DNA of 64,000 bases, from NCBI GenBank assembly GCA_022559845.1, contig CM040123.1, positions 297,030,642 to 297,094,641 on the forward strand, given 5' to 3'. This document shows, piece after piece, positions 22,363-34,261 of the stretch (its first letter is position 1; every line of letters begins with the position of its first letter). The stretch comes from Amorphophallus konjac (lineage: Eukaryota > Streptophyta > Magnoliopsida > Alismatales > Araceae). The translations under genes were made by a program, and so were the position numbers. The notes under the pieces were generated by a model. The model saw only the letters and a program-made list of their open reading frames with translations, ran no database searches and was not told where the DNA came from.

Positions 22363-22695
22363 AACGCGTCAACGCAGTAAAGCCAAGGCATTAACGCAAT
22401 GAGTTTATCTTGGAGAGCAGGACCCTTCACAATACACACCAATGCGTCAACGCATTAGTGACAGCGTCGACGCCTCGGCTTGGTTGTTGATCAAAAGACC
22501 TTTGGACATCAGCCCAAGGCGTCAACGCTTCCATCGTGCAGCGTCACCTCAGCTCCTCAAGCGAGATGCTCACGCCCTTGGCAACTGGCCAATGCGTCAA
22601 CGCATCCAGTGTCAGTGTCGACGCAATGAACAAGACAGCAAGTGAAAGACGCACAATTGCGTCTACGCAGTCAGCCAAGTGCGTCAACGCACTAA
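22363..22695. repeat. Cluster of GCGTCAACGC near-palindromes in Copia-1 U3
   Basis: About nine copies of GCGTCAACGC or variants (GCGTCGACGC, GCGTCTACGC), several extended into longer inverted repeats such as AATGCGTCAACGCATT (22441). In the sense orientation they lie 240-580 bases upstream of the TATA box. The right LTR has the same cluster at about 30918-31250 with small changes. Confidence 0.85.
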
Positions 22696-22954
22696 AAGCA
22701 CAGAACCCATATAGATGAAGACAGACAGGTACGAGCTAATGGGTGAACGTGTTAGAGGAGCATTTAATCAGAAGAGCATGATGAAGACATTTTAATTAGA
22801 AGATGTGCATGCAAACAAGAAATTTCCCAAGGCTCCTTTCAGAAACTAGATCCAGAGATTATCCAGACAATGCAGGATCTTTAACAGTCACCAGGAAGCA
22901 ACACATAATTTGATTCATAGTGTTAGTCATCATCAAAACTACAGAGATTCAACA

Positions 22955-24383
22955 ATCTCCCCCTTTTTGATGATGGCAACACCATGAGTCAAATTCAGTG
23001 AAAAAGGAACACCAACCTAAAAGCATTCTCAATAACAACAGCAATAGTTCGATAAAATAGCAATGGTGACCACTCAAAACCTGAACTCACAGCACTCATT
23101 ATCTTTTACCCAAAACATTCCAAAAACTTCCTTTTCACTAGCTCAACCTCCTCCTTTCAACCTCTTCACTGCCCCTCCTCCTTTCAACCTTCTCCCCCTT
23201 TGACATCATCAAAACAAAAGAGAAAGAGAGATGTTGACGCTGGATTGATGAGAAAAGATGGAGAGAGTTCCAACAGTAGAAACTCAGTGTCAAATCTTAG
23301 ATGCTTAAGTGGGGCTTTAAGGTCAGTGACGAATCTTGGAGTTCTGGTAAGAGAAAGAGATTCAGAAGAAGCTTGAAGTTTATCAACTTACGATGAATAT
23401 GAAAGAAGAGCAAGTGTCAACAAATATGACTGAGGTAGTTGTTAAGGCTCGTCAAAAAGACAACAATAATTTGAACCATGAAAACAGCCTGTAGGCGCTG
23501 AGGACAAACATTCCAAGGAGAGAAAGCACTGTTATAGAGTGTATTTGGCCAGTTACACCTTTGACATTAAGCATGCACCTTGGTCAGAGGCCAGCATCCT
23601 CAGTTACTCAGTGTAAGAGCCTCATACCTTCTCAGTTAGAGAACAGAGATAGTGACTATTGGTTTTTACATGAGGAGACACATTGATCAGAGGCCAGAAT
23701 CCCCAGTTACTCACCACATGTCATCATTGCTCTGCCAAACATAAGTTTTGAATTGAATTTCTTTCTTTTGTTTTTGGTTATGAGAACTGATACTTCATGA
23801 CTTAGAAAGTTCCCATTTCATTGATGGGATTCCTAGTTTCTCAGTATACAGTTTTAAACACTGATCAGTTTAACTAGCTCTTCAAGAAGGTTGTTTGAAG
23901 ACAAAGCCAGGGCAATTACTCGTGGTCTTATCGCGAAATCCAATGAAAAGCGTATAACAGAACCCATTTCATATGAGTCTAGTTTGTTCATCAGTCAAGA
24001 AACAAAGTAAGAGGATATACTTGTGAAGGTTAATCTTAGCCTCTTAAGACTTACTAGAAGAAGATTCTGGCTGGACTTTAGTTGCACAAACTTAAGAATG
24101 TAGGAAATGAACGAGGTTCTACTAAAAAGGGATGCTCAAGATCAATTCTGACAATTAATCCGGCAACAACAACCATCTTTCAAACGTTTTTAATTAGTCA
24201 AGCTCCCCCTCTCTAGTAGCTATATCTCCCATTCTACCCTGATAACAGCAGAGAAACAGACCTGATACCTCTCAAATCTCACACCCGCTCCCCCTCACAT
24301 AGTGACCCCATCAGAAAAAGTAAGACAGAACTACCACTAAAATCATGGAAATACATAAAACTGAATTCATTGCCACAATTCAG
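22955..24383 (-). other. Copia-1 region between RNase H and 3' LTR, with several purine tracts
   Basis: No ORF of note. The terminal polypurine tract on the minus strand is AAAAAGGGGGAGATTG at about 22955-22970. Similar GGGGGAG tracts occur at about 23192-23203, 24204-24212 and 24288-24296. Segments (for example 23668-23735) are similar to the post-gag region of Copia-2 near 57040-57210. The place where Copia-2 has an env-like ORF holds no ORF here. Confidence 0.7.
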
Positions 24384-27300
24384 TCAGAGTTTGTAAATAC
24401 CAAGTTCTCTTCTCAATGAAGTGAATTTTTCACTATCTAAAGGTTTTGTAAAAATATCAGCAGTTTGATTTGCAGTCCCAACATGAATTAGTTCAAATGT
24501 TTTATTTGCAATTTCATTTCTAATAAAGTGGTGCCTGATATCAATGTGTTTTGTTCGTGAGTGTAAAACAGGATTCTTTGCAATGTTTATGGCACTCGTG
24601 TTGTCACAAAAAATGGGAGTGCATCCTGTCTCTACTTGGTAATCCTGAAGCTGATGCTTAATCCAGATAACTTGATTGCCACAGCTGCTTGCAGCCACGT
24701 ATTCAGCCTCAGCAGTGGAAAGGACCACTGAATGTTATTTCTTTGAACTCCAAGAAACTAGGCATCCTCCTAAGAATTGGCAGTGGCCACTGGTGCTCTT
24801 CCTATCTAATTTGCATCCAGCAAAGTCTGCATCAGTGTATGCAACTAAATCTAATGTGCGAGAAGCAGGATACCATAATCCTAATGTGTGTGTGGCAGAC
24901 AGATATCTAAAGATCCTTTTTACAGCAGACAAATGAAGTTCAGTAGGCCTAGACTGATATCTTGCACATAAGCCAACACTGAATTGTATGTCTGGCCTAG
25001 AAGCTGTTAAGTACAAGAGGGATCCAATCATACCTCTGTAGAGTTTTTCATCCACTTGTTTACCTGACTCATCTGCATTAAGGGTCATGCTTGTGGTCAT
25101 TGGGGTGGATATTTGCTTCAGGTTAGTCATCCCAAACCTTTTTAGGATATCCAGCGTGTACTTGGTTTGGTGGAAGAAGCAGCCATCTGACATTTGATTT
25201 ATCTGTAAGCCAAGAAAATAAGTCAGTTCTCCAACTAAGATCATCTCAAATTCAGCTGACATAAGTTGTGAAAATTCATTACACAGTTCAGGATTTGTTG
25301 ATCCAAAGATGATGTCGTCTACGTATACCTGAACTATGATGAGATCTTGTCTTGAATTCTTAGTGAATAAAGTTTGGTCAACATTACCTCTATTATATCC
25401 CTTTATTCAGTAAGAAACTGGTCAGCCTTTCATACCAGGCCCGAGGAGCCTGCTTTAGTCCATAAAGAGCTTTGTTTAATCTGAAAACTTGAGCAGGTTT
25501 AGTCGAAAACTGAAAACCAAGAGGTTGTTCAACATAAACTTCTTCTTTTAGAATTCCATTCAAGAAAGCACTCTTAACATCCATTTGTTGAAGTTTTATG
25601 TTGTTTGAACAAGCAAATGCTAATAGAATTCTGATAGCCTCCATTCTAGCTACTGGAGCAAAGGATTCATCAAAGTCTACTCCATACTCCTGACTGTAGC
25701 CTTTAGCTACAAGTTTAGCTTTATTCCTAGAGATGACACCTTCTTCATTCAGTTTGTTCTTAAAAACCCATTTTGTTCCTATTACATTGAAATTTTTAGG
25801 TCTAGGTACAAGTTCCCAGACATTGTTTCTATCAAAATGCCCTAGTTCTTCACACATGGCAGTTACCCAATTCTCATCACTTAAGGCTTCTTCAATGGTC
25901 TTAGGCTCAATTTGAGAAACTAAAGCAATTAAGTCCTGATTCTGAACATTTCTGAAATGGGATCTTATCCCAGGGGGATCATGAAGACTACCAATAATAT
26001 TTGTTACAGGGTGGACTTTTAAAATTCTGACATTTGTTGAGGACTCACCTTGTTCGGCTGTACTTACTGGGTTCAGATCAGTGGGTTCTTCAGCCGGTTG
26101 TACTTCCTCCTCTTGCATTTGATTCAGGAACTCTCCATCATGACTTGTAGACCTATTATCATCATTTAGACTGTTAGAGATTTTTGTTTCATCAAAAATG
26201 ACATGAGGGGTTTCCTCTACAGTTCTATCAGTTTTATTAAAGACCCTGAAGGCCCTAGATGTTTCAGAGTATCCTAGGAATATTCTCAGAATACTTCTAG
26301 CATCAAATTTATCTAAGTCTCTCTTGTTGTTATTATGAATAAAGCATTTTGAACCAAAAATTTTGAAATATGAGACATTAGGCCTCTTACCTTTCAGGAG
26401 TTCATATGGTGTTTTCTTATGTATGGGTCTTACCAAAGCTCTATTAAGTATATAACAGGCTGTGTTTGCTGCTTCTGCCCAAAAACTCTTCGGTAGCTGA
26501 CTCTCCATTAGTAATGTTCTTGCCATTTCCACTATTGTTCGATTCCTTCTCTCCACAATTCCATTCTGCTCTGGGGTCCTGGGAGAAGAAAATTTGTGAG
26601 TCAGTCCCTCCTTGTCACAAAAACTAGAAAATGAGGAGTTCTCAAACTCTCCTCCATGATCTAATTGGATAACAGTGATCTTGTGGCCTACATGTTTCTG
26701 CTTATTGAAAAAATGTTCAAATTTTTGAAAAACATCACTCTTATTCGCCAAGAAAAACAACCATGCAAATCTAGAGTAGTCATCGACAATGACAAAACCA
26801 AATCTCTTACCATTTAGGCTCTGGGTTCTGGTAGGACCAAAGAGATCCATGTGCAAGTGTTCCATAAGCTTGTTTGACAAGCTCTCAGTCCTTATTTTAA
26901 AAGAGCTCAGGTTTGCTTGCCTAGAGCACAGGCATCGCAAGGCTTAGAGAATGATTTGAACTTCAAGCTAGGCATGCCTCTAACTAAGTCAAATTTAGCT
27001 AATTTATGCAAGGTGTTAAAGCTAGCATGACCTAGTCGCCTATGCCAGTCAAACATGTTATTCTCTGAATCAGCAGAGAGACACAGATTAGACTCAGACT
27101 CAACATCAAGATCCACAATATAGACATTATTGACTCTATTTGCAATGAACTTTATTTTATCGGAGTTTGGTTCTAAAATTTTGCAAGCATGCTCATCAAA
27201 GAGGACCTTGTGACCCTTGTCACATAACTGACTAATACTCAATAAATTGTGTTGCAGACCTTCGACCAACAATACTTTTTCAACAGAGTTGGAGGTTTTC

Positions 27301-27473
27301 TTACCGATGGTTCCGGTCCCAATTATTTGGCCTTTGTTTTTACCTCCAAACTTGACTGTCCCTCCTGCTTTCAATTCAAGCTTGCTGAACTTTCTTTGAT
27401 CCCCTGTCATGTGCCTCGAGCAGCCACTGTCGAGATACCACTTGTTGTTCTCGGCTGCTAGGCTCACCTGCAC
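24384..27473 (-). pseudogene. Copia-1 pol: protease, GAG-pre-integrase, integrase, RT, RNase H
   Basis: Domains in order on the minus strand: aspartic protease (27473 on: KWYLDSGCSRHMTGD), GAG-pre-integrase (WHRRLGHASFNTLHKL, then CDACALGKQ), and integrase ([27 protein letters not shown] give D, D, E). RT follows ([35 protein letters not shown]). The YVDD catalytic motif lies between the two long frames near 25325. RNase H ends the region (VAYTDADFAGC, STAEAEYVAAS, ILNAKNP-like IAKNPVLHSRTKHID). A one-base shift near 26930 and a stop plus shift near 25393 break the frame. It would process gag, reverse-transcribe and integrate the element. The sequence is otherwise well preserved, so decay is recent compared with host element B. 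Confidence 0.9.
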
Positions 27474-27482
27474 AATAACAAT

Positions 27483-28022
27483 TTAAGTAGTGTGCTTTGG
27501 AGCCCAAGGTAAGTTGGGTCCAAAAATACCGCTCAAATGATTAAGCACAGTTTTGGGGATCCAGATCTGCTTCACCCCTTTTTTCTTTCTGTGCTGAGAA
27601 TTGACAGTTTTGCTATTGATGTGCATTTCAGTTGTTTCCTTTTGTTTCTCAAAGTGTGTCCAGTTTCTGTTGATAAAAGCTTGGGTCCCAGCCAGACCAT
27701 AATTTCTAAACTGTCTAGTTGAAGACATTTTATTGACAGTATTCTATGTGTAGTTAGACCTTCCCATGTTTCTGTTCAAATAGCCCATTCTTTTATTAGA
27801 GTCATAGTTGTTGAATTGACAGGCACCTTGTTTCTGGTGCGTGGGCTTGTTGAATTTCTTAAAGACATTTTTTCCAAAATCAGGCTGTTGTTTATGGATG
27901 TTCTTTTGTTGTTCAGTACTTTTGGAATTGGATGGGATACCCAGTTTCTCTTTTCCTTTCTTAGTGTAAAATGTGGTGGTTTTTATCCCAAATGCTTCCT
28001 TCTTATTTGGGTTGAAACCCAA
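27483..28022 (-). pseudogene. Copia-1 gag tail to protease linker
   Basis: In the same frame as gag but broken by TAA (28026-28028), TAG (27744-27746) and TAA (27483-27485). All three are explicable as C-to-T changes in CAA or CAG. It is basic and Asn/Lys-rich with no recognisable domain. Confidence 0.65.
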
Positions 28023-28025
28023 ACC

Positions 28026-29630
28026 TTATATGTTAAAGTTTACTTTGATGCCTAACAAGGCGTTCAAATTGCTTTCTCCCAAAACAAACCTCTCAAGAGT
28101 TTTCTTCTTATCTTCCAACTCCTTTCGCAGAGATATGTTGTTTTCCAGCAATTCATCATTGACCTTTATAACAGCTTCATACCCTTCCTTGATTAAGTCA
28201 TTTTGTCTCAGGTTTTCTTCAGTATGTTGATTGGTTTCATCAAGCTGTTTTCTAAATTTTTTAAGTTCATTCTTAAAAAGATTATTCTCATTTCTTACAT
28301 TTTCCATCTGAGCTAATTCAGCTACCAGTTTGGAATTTTCTATCTTGACGAGTTCTTGTTCTTCATTAACCATATTGAGTTTGCGTTTGATGACTCTATG
28401 TTCTTTAGCTAAGGCATTGTACATATCTAGCAGTTCACCATATTTCTCTTCCCAGTCATCAATAGAGTAAGTTACAAAGGGATTGGTTACCTCATTTTCC
28501 TCGTCGGCCATCAGACATACTCCTTCAGTCTCCTTTCCTAAGGAATTAGTCTCTGAGTCTTCTTCTTCATTGCTCCAAGTGCATACCATAGCTTTTGGCT
28601 TTTTCTTGTACACTTTGGAGCCTTTCTTGTGGTAGTCCGGTGTCTTCTTCTGAAGATCAGGGCAATCTTGCTTCATGTGCCCAAAGTTCCTGCAATGATA
28701 ACACATCACACCTTTAGCATTCCTATCCTTGTCATTGCCATTGTTCGGATATTTACCTGATGAGTAGTTTCTTCTTTTCCTATATGAATTTCCCTGCATT
28801 TTCAGGAATTTCCTGAACTGACGTGTGAGCAGTGCTTTTTCACTTCTGTCAAGGTCTGGAATTCCATTAGACTCTCCGCTGCTGCTACTACTGCTGCTGC
28901 TACGGCTGCTGCTGCTGTGTCGTTCAACTTTAAGAGCAACATTCTTGCCCTTTCTGTCATTTCCTTCTCCTGTTTTCTTGAGATTTATCTCATAGGTCAT
29001 AAGAGACCCTATGAGTTCAGTGACGGTCATGGTTGTTAAATCCTTTGATTCCTCTATCACAGTAGCTTTTGTGTGCCACGCTGGAGTCAAGGATCTTAAG
29101 ATCTTCCTGACTATATCCCCTTCAGATATTTCCTTTCCAAATCCCTTGAGGCTGTTTGTGATCAGTGACAGCCTAGCATACATATCAGTCACGCTCTCCT
29201 CTGACTTCATCTTGAATAATTCATACTCAGAGGTTAGGTAGTTTACCTTGGTAGCTCTGACCTGAGAGGTACCCTTGTAAATCAGCGCTAGTTCATCCCA
29301 CATCTTCTTAGTTGTCTTGCACGCCGAAATTCGGGCATATTCTTCAGGGTGAACTGCGCACTGGATGATATTGAGCGTAGACCAGTTCAGTCCGGATAAT
29401 TTGACTTGTTCTTCAGACCACATCTCTTCATTCAGAGGTAAATCATAAGGTCCAGTTGTAATGACTCTCCACAGCTTGTGGCTCTGAGATCGGATGAAAA
29501 CTTCCATCCTGTTTTTCCAAAAGAAATAATTAGAACCATCAAAATATGGGGGACGGGAGATTGACTGTCCTTCAGCTATGTAGCTGCGAGGACCACTGGT
29601 TCCAGGATTACCCTGGTCGTTGGACCACAT
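28026..29630 (-). CDS. Copia-1 Gag with CCHC zinc knuckle
   Basis: 534 aa from the ATG at 29630, just inside the primer-binding site. The N-terminal half is a UBN2/copia-gag domain (RPPYFDGSNYFFWKNRMEVF; AKSAW-equivalent KKMWDELALIYKG; LTSEYELFKMKSEESV). A Ser-rich linker follows. A CCHC knuckle (CYHCRNFGHMKQDC) is at about residues 310-323. The C-terminal third is a long coiled coil (Glu/Asn/Lys-rich), usual in SIRE-type gags. Gag packages the RNA in cytoplasmic particles. The frame ends at a TAA that is probably CAA to TAA, because the downstream frame continues. Confidence 0.85.
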   Translation of the reverse strand: MWSNDQGNPGTSGPRSYIAEGQSISRPPYFDGSNYFFWKNRMEVFIRSQSHKLWRVITTGPYDLPLNEEMWSEEQVKLSGLNWSTLNIIQCAVHPEEYARISACKTTKKMWDELALIYKGTSQVRATKVNYLTSEYELFKMKSEESVTDMYARLSLITNSLKGFGKEISEGDIVRKILRSLTPAWHTKATVIEESKDLTTMTVTELIGSLMTYEINLKKTGEGNDRKGKNVALKVERHSSSSRSSSSSSSSGESNGIPDLDRSEKALLTRQFRKFLKMQGNSYRKRRNYSSGKYPNNGNDKDRNAKGVMCYHCRNFGHMKQDCPDLQKKTPDYHKKGSKVYKKKPKAMVCTWSNEEEDSETNSLGKETEGVCLMADEENEVTNPFVTYSIDDWEEKYGELLDMYNALAKEHRVIKRKLNMVNEEQELVKIENSKLVAELAQMENVRNENNLFKNELKKFRKQLDETNQHTEENLRQNDLIKEGYEAVIKVNDELLENNISLRKELEDKKKTLERFVLGESNLNALLGIKVNFNI

Positions 29631-29640
29631 CTCGGGTAAA

Positions 29641-29655
29641 CCTGCTCTGATACCA
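29641..29655 (-). promoter_or_regulatory. Copia-1 primer-binding site
   Basis: The minus strand reads TGGTATCAGAGCAGG two bases inside the 5' LTR, complementary to the 3' end of initiator-Met tRNA. Confidence 0.9.
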
Positions 29656-29657
29656 AC

Positions 29658-31509
29658 TGTTAAACAGGAGGACGGTGAGCTAGAAGGGGAGGGGATGAAT
29701 AGATCACCGTTTAAAAAATATTTGTCCGAGCCGAGGAGATCTTAGAAGATGAGATTGGCTAGGAAGATTGACAATATGTAAAATGATCCGAAACCTTAAC
29801 CAAGATAAAGCAGGTCACGAGCGCAGAACATATATCACTCAGAATTTCATCAGCACATATGCACAAGCACTAAGCGAGCAGTCAGACCAAGGTTTCGATC
29901 ATCAACAATCACACTTACTTCATGAAGCCAGACAGAAGCATAAAGAAAATAGATGCGCACAACCACACCACGGAGAACAAGAGGTTTAGATGGTTTAGTC
30001 TGCTTCCTGCAGACTTACGTCCATCCCTCACTCAAGGCAGAGTGAGGCTTCCCTTTCACAAGAAAGAACCGCAGACTCAGTCTGCCAACAACACGCTGAT
30101 CCACAGCTTGGGGATCGAAATCCCTACAGACGCTGAACTCACAGCTTGCACCCAGGTCTCACACCACAAGACCTGACCCGGAGATAACTCTCCCTTCCTC
30201 TTAGACAAGAGTGAACCCAGCAGTGACCCACCCTCACTGCAATTCAGAGACGCTGTCTCTCTTCCTCCTCAGTCGGAGGGAAGAACCTAGGTAGCCTTCT
30301 CACTACCTGAACACAAAACCCCAGAGAACTCCTCCCTTCCTCTGATCTAAAACAGAGGGAAGCCACACTTCGACCCAGAGGATTCACCTCTCTTCCTCTA
30401 CACCTGGAGGGAGTGAAAACAGAGTATCGGAATTTGAGAACGAACAAACGAAGACATAAAGAAATATTGAAAGACAATCGAACGGAGAAACAATGTAGCT
30501 TCTTAAAGAAGCATAGACAAAACATAGCAGAAAACCATCCTCTCCTTCATCACTCTCTCTCTTCCAGGTACGCTCAACGAATGGATCAAGATGACTTCTC
30601 CTCTCCTTCCTCTCGCTCTGGCCTCACCCTTTTTCTTGTGGCTTCCGCAACTTTTCAGGAGCAGAAACCTTCCTATATATCCAGACTCACGAGAGACTGA
30701 GGGTGTGGGAGACACGCGCGAAGAAGATGCTTCCAGATGAGCCGAGCCACGTGTTAGATGATTATTCCCTCAAATCACGTGCTCACATGATTGGAATAAA
30801 GTTCCAATTTGTCTTTAAGTCCCTGTAAGGTTTCAGAGAACATTCAGTCAATCCCAGAAATATTCAAGTCATACGTTTGTTCACACAGATTGCACGGAAC
30901 TTATCAAAGGACTGAAGAACGTGTCAACGTAGTAAAGCCAAGGCGTTAACGCAATGAGTTTATATTGGAGAGCAGGACCCTTCACAATACACACCAATGC
31001 GTCAACGCATTAGTGACAGCGTCGATGCCTCGGCTTGGTTGTTGATCAAAAGACCTTTGGACATCAGCCCAAGGCGTCAACGCTTCCATCGTGCAGCGTC
31101 GCCTCAGCTCCTCAAGCGAGATGCTCACGCCCTTGGCAACTGGCCAATGCGTCAACGCATCCAGTGTCAGCGTCGACGCAATGAACAAGACAGCAAGTGA
31201 CAGATGCACAATTGCGTCTACGCAGTCAGCCAAGTGCGTCAACGCACTAAAAGCACAGAACCCATATAGATGAAGACAGACAGGTACGAGCTAATGGGTG
31301 AACGTGTTAGAGGAGCATTTAATCAGAAGAGCATGATGAAGACATTTTAATCAGAAGATGAGCATGCAAACAAGAAATTTCCCAAGGCTCCTTTCAGAAA
31401 CTAGATCCAGAGATTATCCAGACAATGCAGGATCTTTAACAGTCACCAGGAAGCAACACATAATTTGATTCATAGTGTTAGTCATCATCAAAACTACAGA
31501 GATTCAATA
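29658..31509 (-). repeat. Copia-1 5' LTR
   Basis: 1852 bases, the same length as the left copy with scattered substitutions. It ends TA where CA is expected. TATA box at about 30672-30681. Target duplication ATTTA follows at 31510. Confidence 0.95.
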
Positions 31510-31514
31510 ATTTA

Positions 31515-31664
31515 CATCTAAACGGCACCGGGTTAATATCTGTGCCGAATTAAAGGCCATCCCAGGCTCCTGTCAACCGAAGAGGGAATCGTTCTGGGTG
31601 AAATTCATCCGTCGGCCCCGCTGCACTCGTACCTTGCTCGCAACACCCACGTCTGGGGGGCATT
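31515..31664 (+). other. Unit D sequence between Copia-1 and the probable LTR, with purine tract
   Basis: Continues the sequence broken by Copia-1 at 21102. It ends in GTCTGGGGGGCATT (31651-31664), a polypurine-like tract directly before TGTTGGCACCC. This suggests that the following LTR is a 3' LTR. Confidence 0.5.
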
Positions 31665-32396
31665 TGTTGGCACCCAAAATATGATCGTCGGCGACCAAGC
31701 CATAAGGACGAATGACCCGGCCCGCGGAAGCACGAAAGCCGATAAAGATCAACATACTGAAGATTTCTCAATCTGCCAGAGCCTCGAATCACCCCGTATG
31801 GACACGAGGACTTCACCTCAGGAGAGCCGAGACAAACTCACAATCAACCGGCTGTGCGATCAAGCCTGCCCAATGAACCGACATCGACTCTCTTGTGCCG
31901 CATACACTACACCCATTGTCTGATCAAGGACGACGGTCTACCCAGTGGCTTCCCGCCTTATGAAAGGCTCGCCTGAAGGTGAAGGAGTTCCCCTGGTTCC
32001 CCAAGACGGAGGACCGAAAGCTCTGGCGGCAGAAGATCCCGATCACCCGGTACGGGTACGGCTTCCCGCCAAGATGGGCCTGTAAGTGGCCGAATGATCG
32101 CCCAGCTCAGGCGGAACTATCCCTCGTGTTATCCAACCCCCTAAGGAGCTTTGGGCACGAGCCAGACCGAGCCAGCAGCACGAATCATAGAGCCAAAGGC
32201 CGTGTCAGCGGAAAGCCCGTATGATCAGATCAAAGCTATCTTGAGTCTCGGGAATGGCTGTACGTCAGCCTGGGAGCTTCTACAAGACATCTCGTCGAAG
32301 TTTTAAGGAGCATTGGCAAGATAAATGTTCACGGTGACCCCCGGAATCATCCTCGGACTTATCGACTGGCTCGAAGTGCACGAGGAGCATTAGCCG

Positions 32397-32520
32397 GGCG
32401 CGCCCTAAACCGGCGCGCCCCCCACTTGATGCCCTTTATCCCGGCGCGCTGAACCCCTTCCAGGGCCTGGCTATTCCGGCGCGCAAAGACCCATGAAGCC
32501 CTTCCTGGCGCGTAGTTCTT
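32397..32520. repeat. Five GGCGCGCC-type motifs upstream of the LTR TATA box
   Basis: GGCGCGC cores at about 32397, 32411, 32443, 32475 and 32506, ending about 30 bases before the TATA box at 32551. The core is the same as in the gene 5 promoter (20936-21088). Confidence 0.8.
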
Positions 32521-32548
32521 CACGCCGTATGAGGCTTGGGGCTTGATC

Positions 32549-32562
32549 ATGTATATATACAT
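32549..32562 (+). promoter_or_regulatory. TATA box of the D/B LTR
   Basis: ATGTATATATACATATG follows the GGCGCGC cluster. A purine-rich leader follows. Confidence 0.65.
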
Positions 32563-33716
32563 ATGGCTATTCGAAACGAGAAAAAAAGGGGGCTGAGAAA
32601 AAGGAGAGAAAACGATAGAAAGAAAGAAAAGGAGATAAGAGAGTTCTCTTCCGAGAGAAGTTTTTGAGAGAGAGAGAGAGAGCTTTCTTGGAAGAGGGGA
32701 GTTTCTGTCCGAGCATCCTTCGACGGCCGTCTTCCTCTGTTCTGGGTGAAGTCCTCCGGAGCCGGAGAAGGAGAAGCGGGCCGATACTCTGTTTTGAGAA
32801 CAGGTGGGCGCCGGCGTCTATCTCTCTCCGCTTTTCGTGAATTTTTCCCTTTCGGGGTTTCCGTCTACCAACTGTAAGCAAGAGAGGGGAGGGATGGCAA
32901 TGATATGAGCCGACCCCTCCCCTCCTCTGCGACTTCTTCTCTTTACTATATTTTTCCTCTGCAAACGATGAACGGCGACCGAGCAATGATGCCGGCGCCA
33001 GAATCTTAACGTGTAAACGATGGCCCATTCCCGTTTCTGGGATGGCAATGTGTATATGAATGTCTGGACCAGCAGGTCGAATGAATGATTTGAAACTTCT
33101 GTCTCCTTCTCTATCTACATCGAGGTGTATGTTTAAGGTCTTCCGCGTGTTTTCTCCGATTCTAGTTTCCCTGAAGCCCTGATCATGCCCCGAAGCACCG
33201 TGGGCTACAGAAACACCCCTCCCCGGTGTTTTTCCTTTCGACCGTGCTCGTGTCTGATTTAAGGGTCTCCGCATCCCCTCCGTGGACAGAGCTACGCTTC
33301 TGCGTATGCTTCTTTCCACCGTGATGTCAAGGGTCTAACTCCCATTGACTCTTCCCTTCCTGTTGCCCTGTGGCTCGCGAGGTGGGAGTCGTTCTTCGGA
33401 TTGTAAGATGCATCGACTTAACATTGTGCCGTAACTGTTCGAGCATATGCCTCTATGTTTGGCTCGTCTCGCCTGTGCATTGACTACCCCCTTCTGCATC
33501 ATAGTCATGTAAACCGTTCCGAGATTCTTTTATTTCGCTTCAATCACCCGGGGAGGGGGACATTCCCCAATACTTCACATAGCTGCTGGGCGATCGAGAA
33601 CTCTACCCCTCGATGGTAGATGTTTCCCCAAGGCCATAGCAGATAGCAATAGGGGTCTTAGCCTAACAGTCTTAGCCCCGACAATCTGAGACCTAATCGA
33701 GGCCAAGAGATGTATG

Positions 33717-33905
33717 CTCCTCGTAGGCCAGCCCTCGGAGCTTCACCCTCTTGGTGGTCGATTCCTCCATAGGATGTGCCGTAAGCTGTGGGTTGTCCAC
33801 CCCTCGCAGGCTAGTCCTCGGGGTGCTGCTCCCATCATCGGCGGCTTCATCCCTCTGTCTCTTCACCCCCGGAGTCTTGGTGCCCCTCGCAGGCTAGTCC
33901 TCGGG
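33717..33905 (+). repeat. Three spaced repeats in the D/B leader
   Basis: CCTCGCAGGCTAGTCCTCGG occurs at about 33802 and 33884 and in diverged form at about 33717, a period of about 83 bases. They occupy a position like the tandem repeats in the element A leader but are unrelated in sequence by eye. Confidence 0.7.
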
Positions 33906-34261
33906 GTATCCTATCCGATGGGATTTTGCTGGATGCCTCTGTGAAGACCGGTGGTTTAGGGGCTTACTCCACGAGTGAGTATGACCCCGATTCTCCCCTG
34001 CAACTCTTCATGTTCAGGGGAGTTGCTGTCAAATTTTGGACAGACTCAGCATAACTAAAGCTATAATGAGATACTCGTTCTGGACTCAATTAACTCAGTG
34101 CTCGAGTATGAACCTCGCACTGACTCACTGCATCGTTTCCAGAGGGTCCTGGACTTCAATCAAATGATTAGTTGGTCCAAATAACTCCATAACTATCAGT
34201 AAAAACTCAAATAAACTCAAAGGGTTTCAGAAATGCTCAAAAAATAAGTCAAAATGGTGTG

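Larger units (their letters stand above)
21103..22954 (-). repeat. Copia-1 3' LTR
   Basis: 1852 bases, begins TGTTAAAT and ends ATTCAACA. On the minus strand it is preceded by the polypurine tract AAAAAGGGGGAGATTG. It contains the GCGTCAACGC repeat cluster and a TATA box at 22117-22126. Confidence 0.95.
21103..31509 (-). mobile_element. Copia-1: SIRE-like Ty1/copia retrotransposon
   Basis: Two 1852-bp LTRs (21103-22954 and 29658-31509) flank gag, protease, integrase, RT and RNase H in copia order on the minus strand. The 5-bp duplication ATTTA is at 21098-21102 and 31510-31514. The primer-binding site matches initiator-Met tRNA. The LTRs begin TG and end CA, except that the right copy ends TA at 31509, an apparent C-to-T change. 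Gag and pol carry three stop codons and about two frameshifts, all apparently post-insertion. It interrupts unit D between the gene 5 promoter and the probable LTR at 31665. Confidence 0.95.

Noticed and set aside
32567..33319. 250-aa minus-strand ORF
   Set aside because: Ser/Arg/Leu-rich low-complexity reading across an LTR leader, no recognisable domain.
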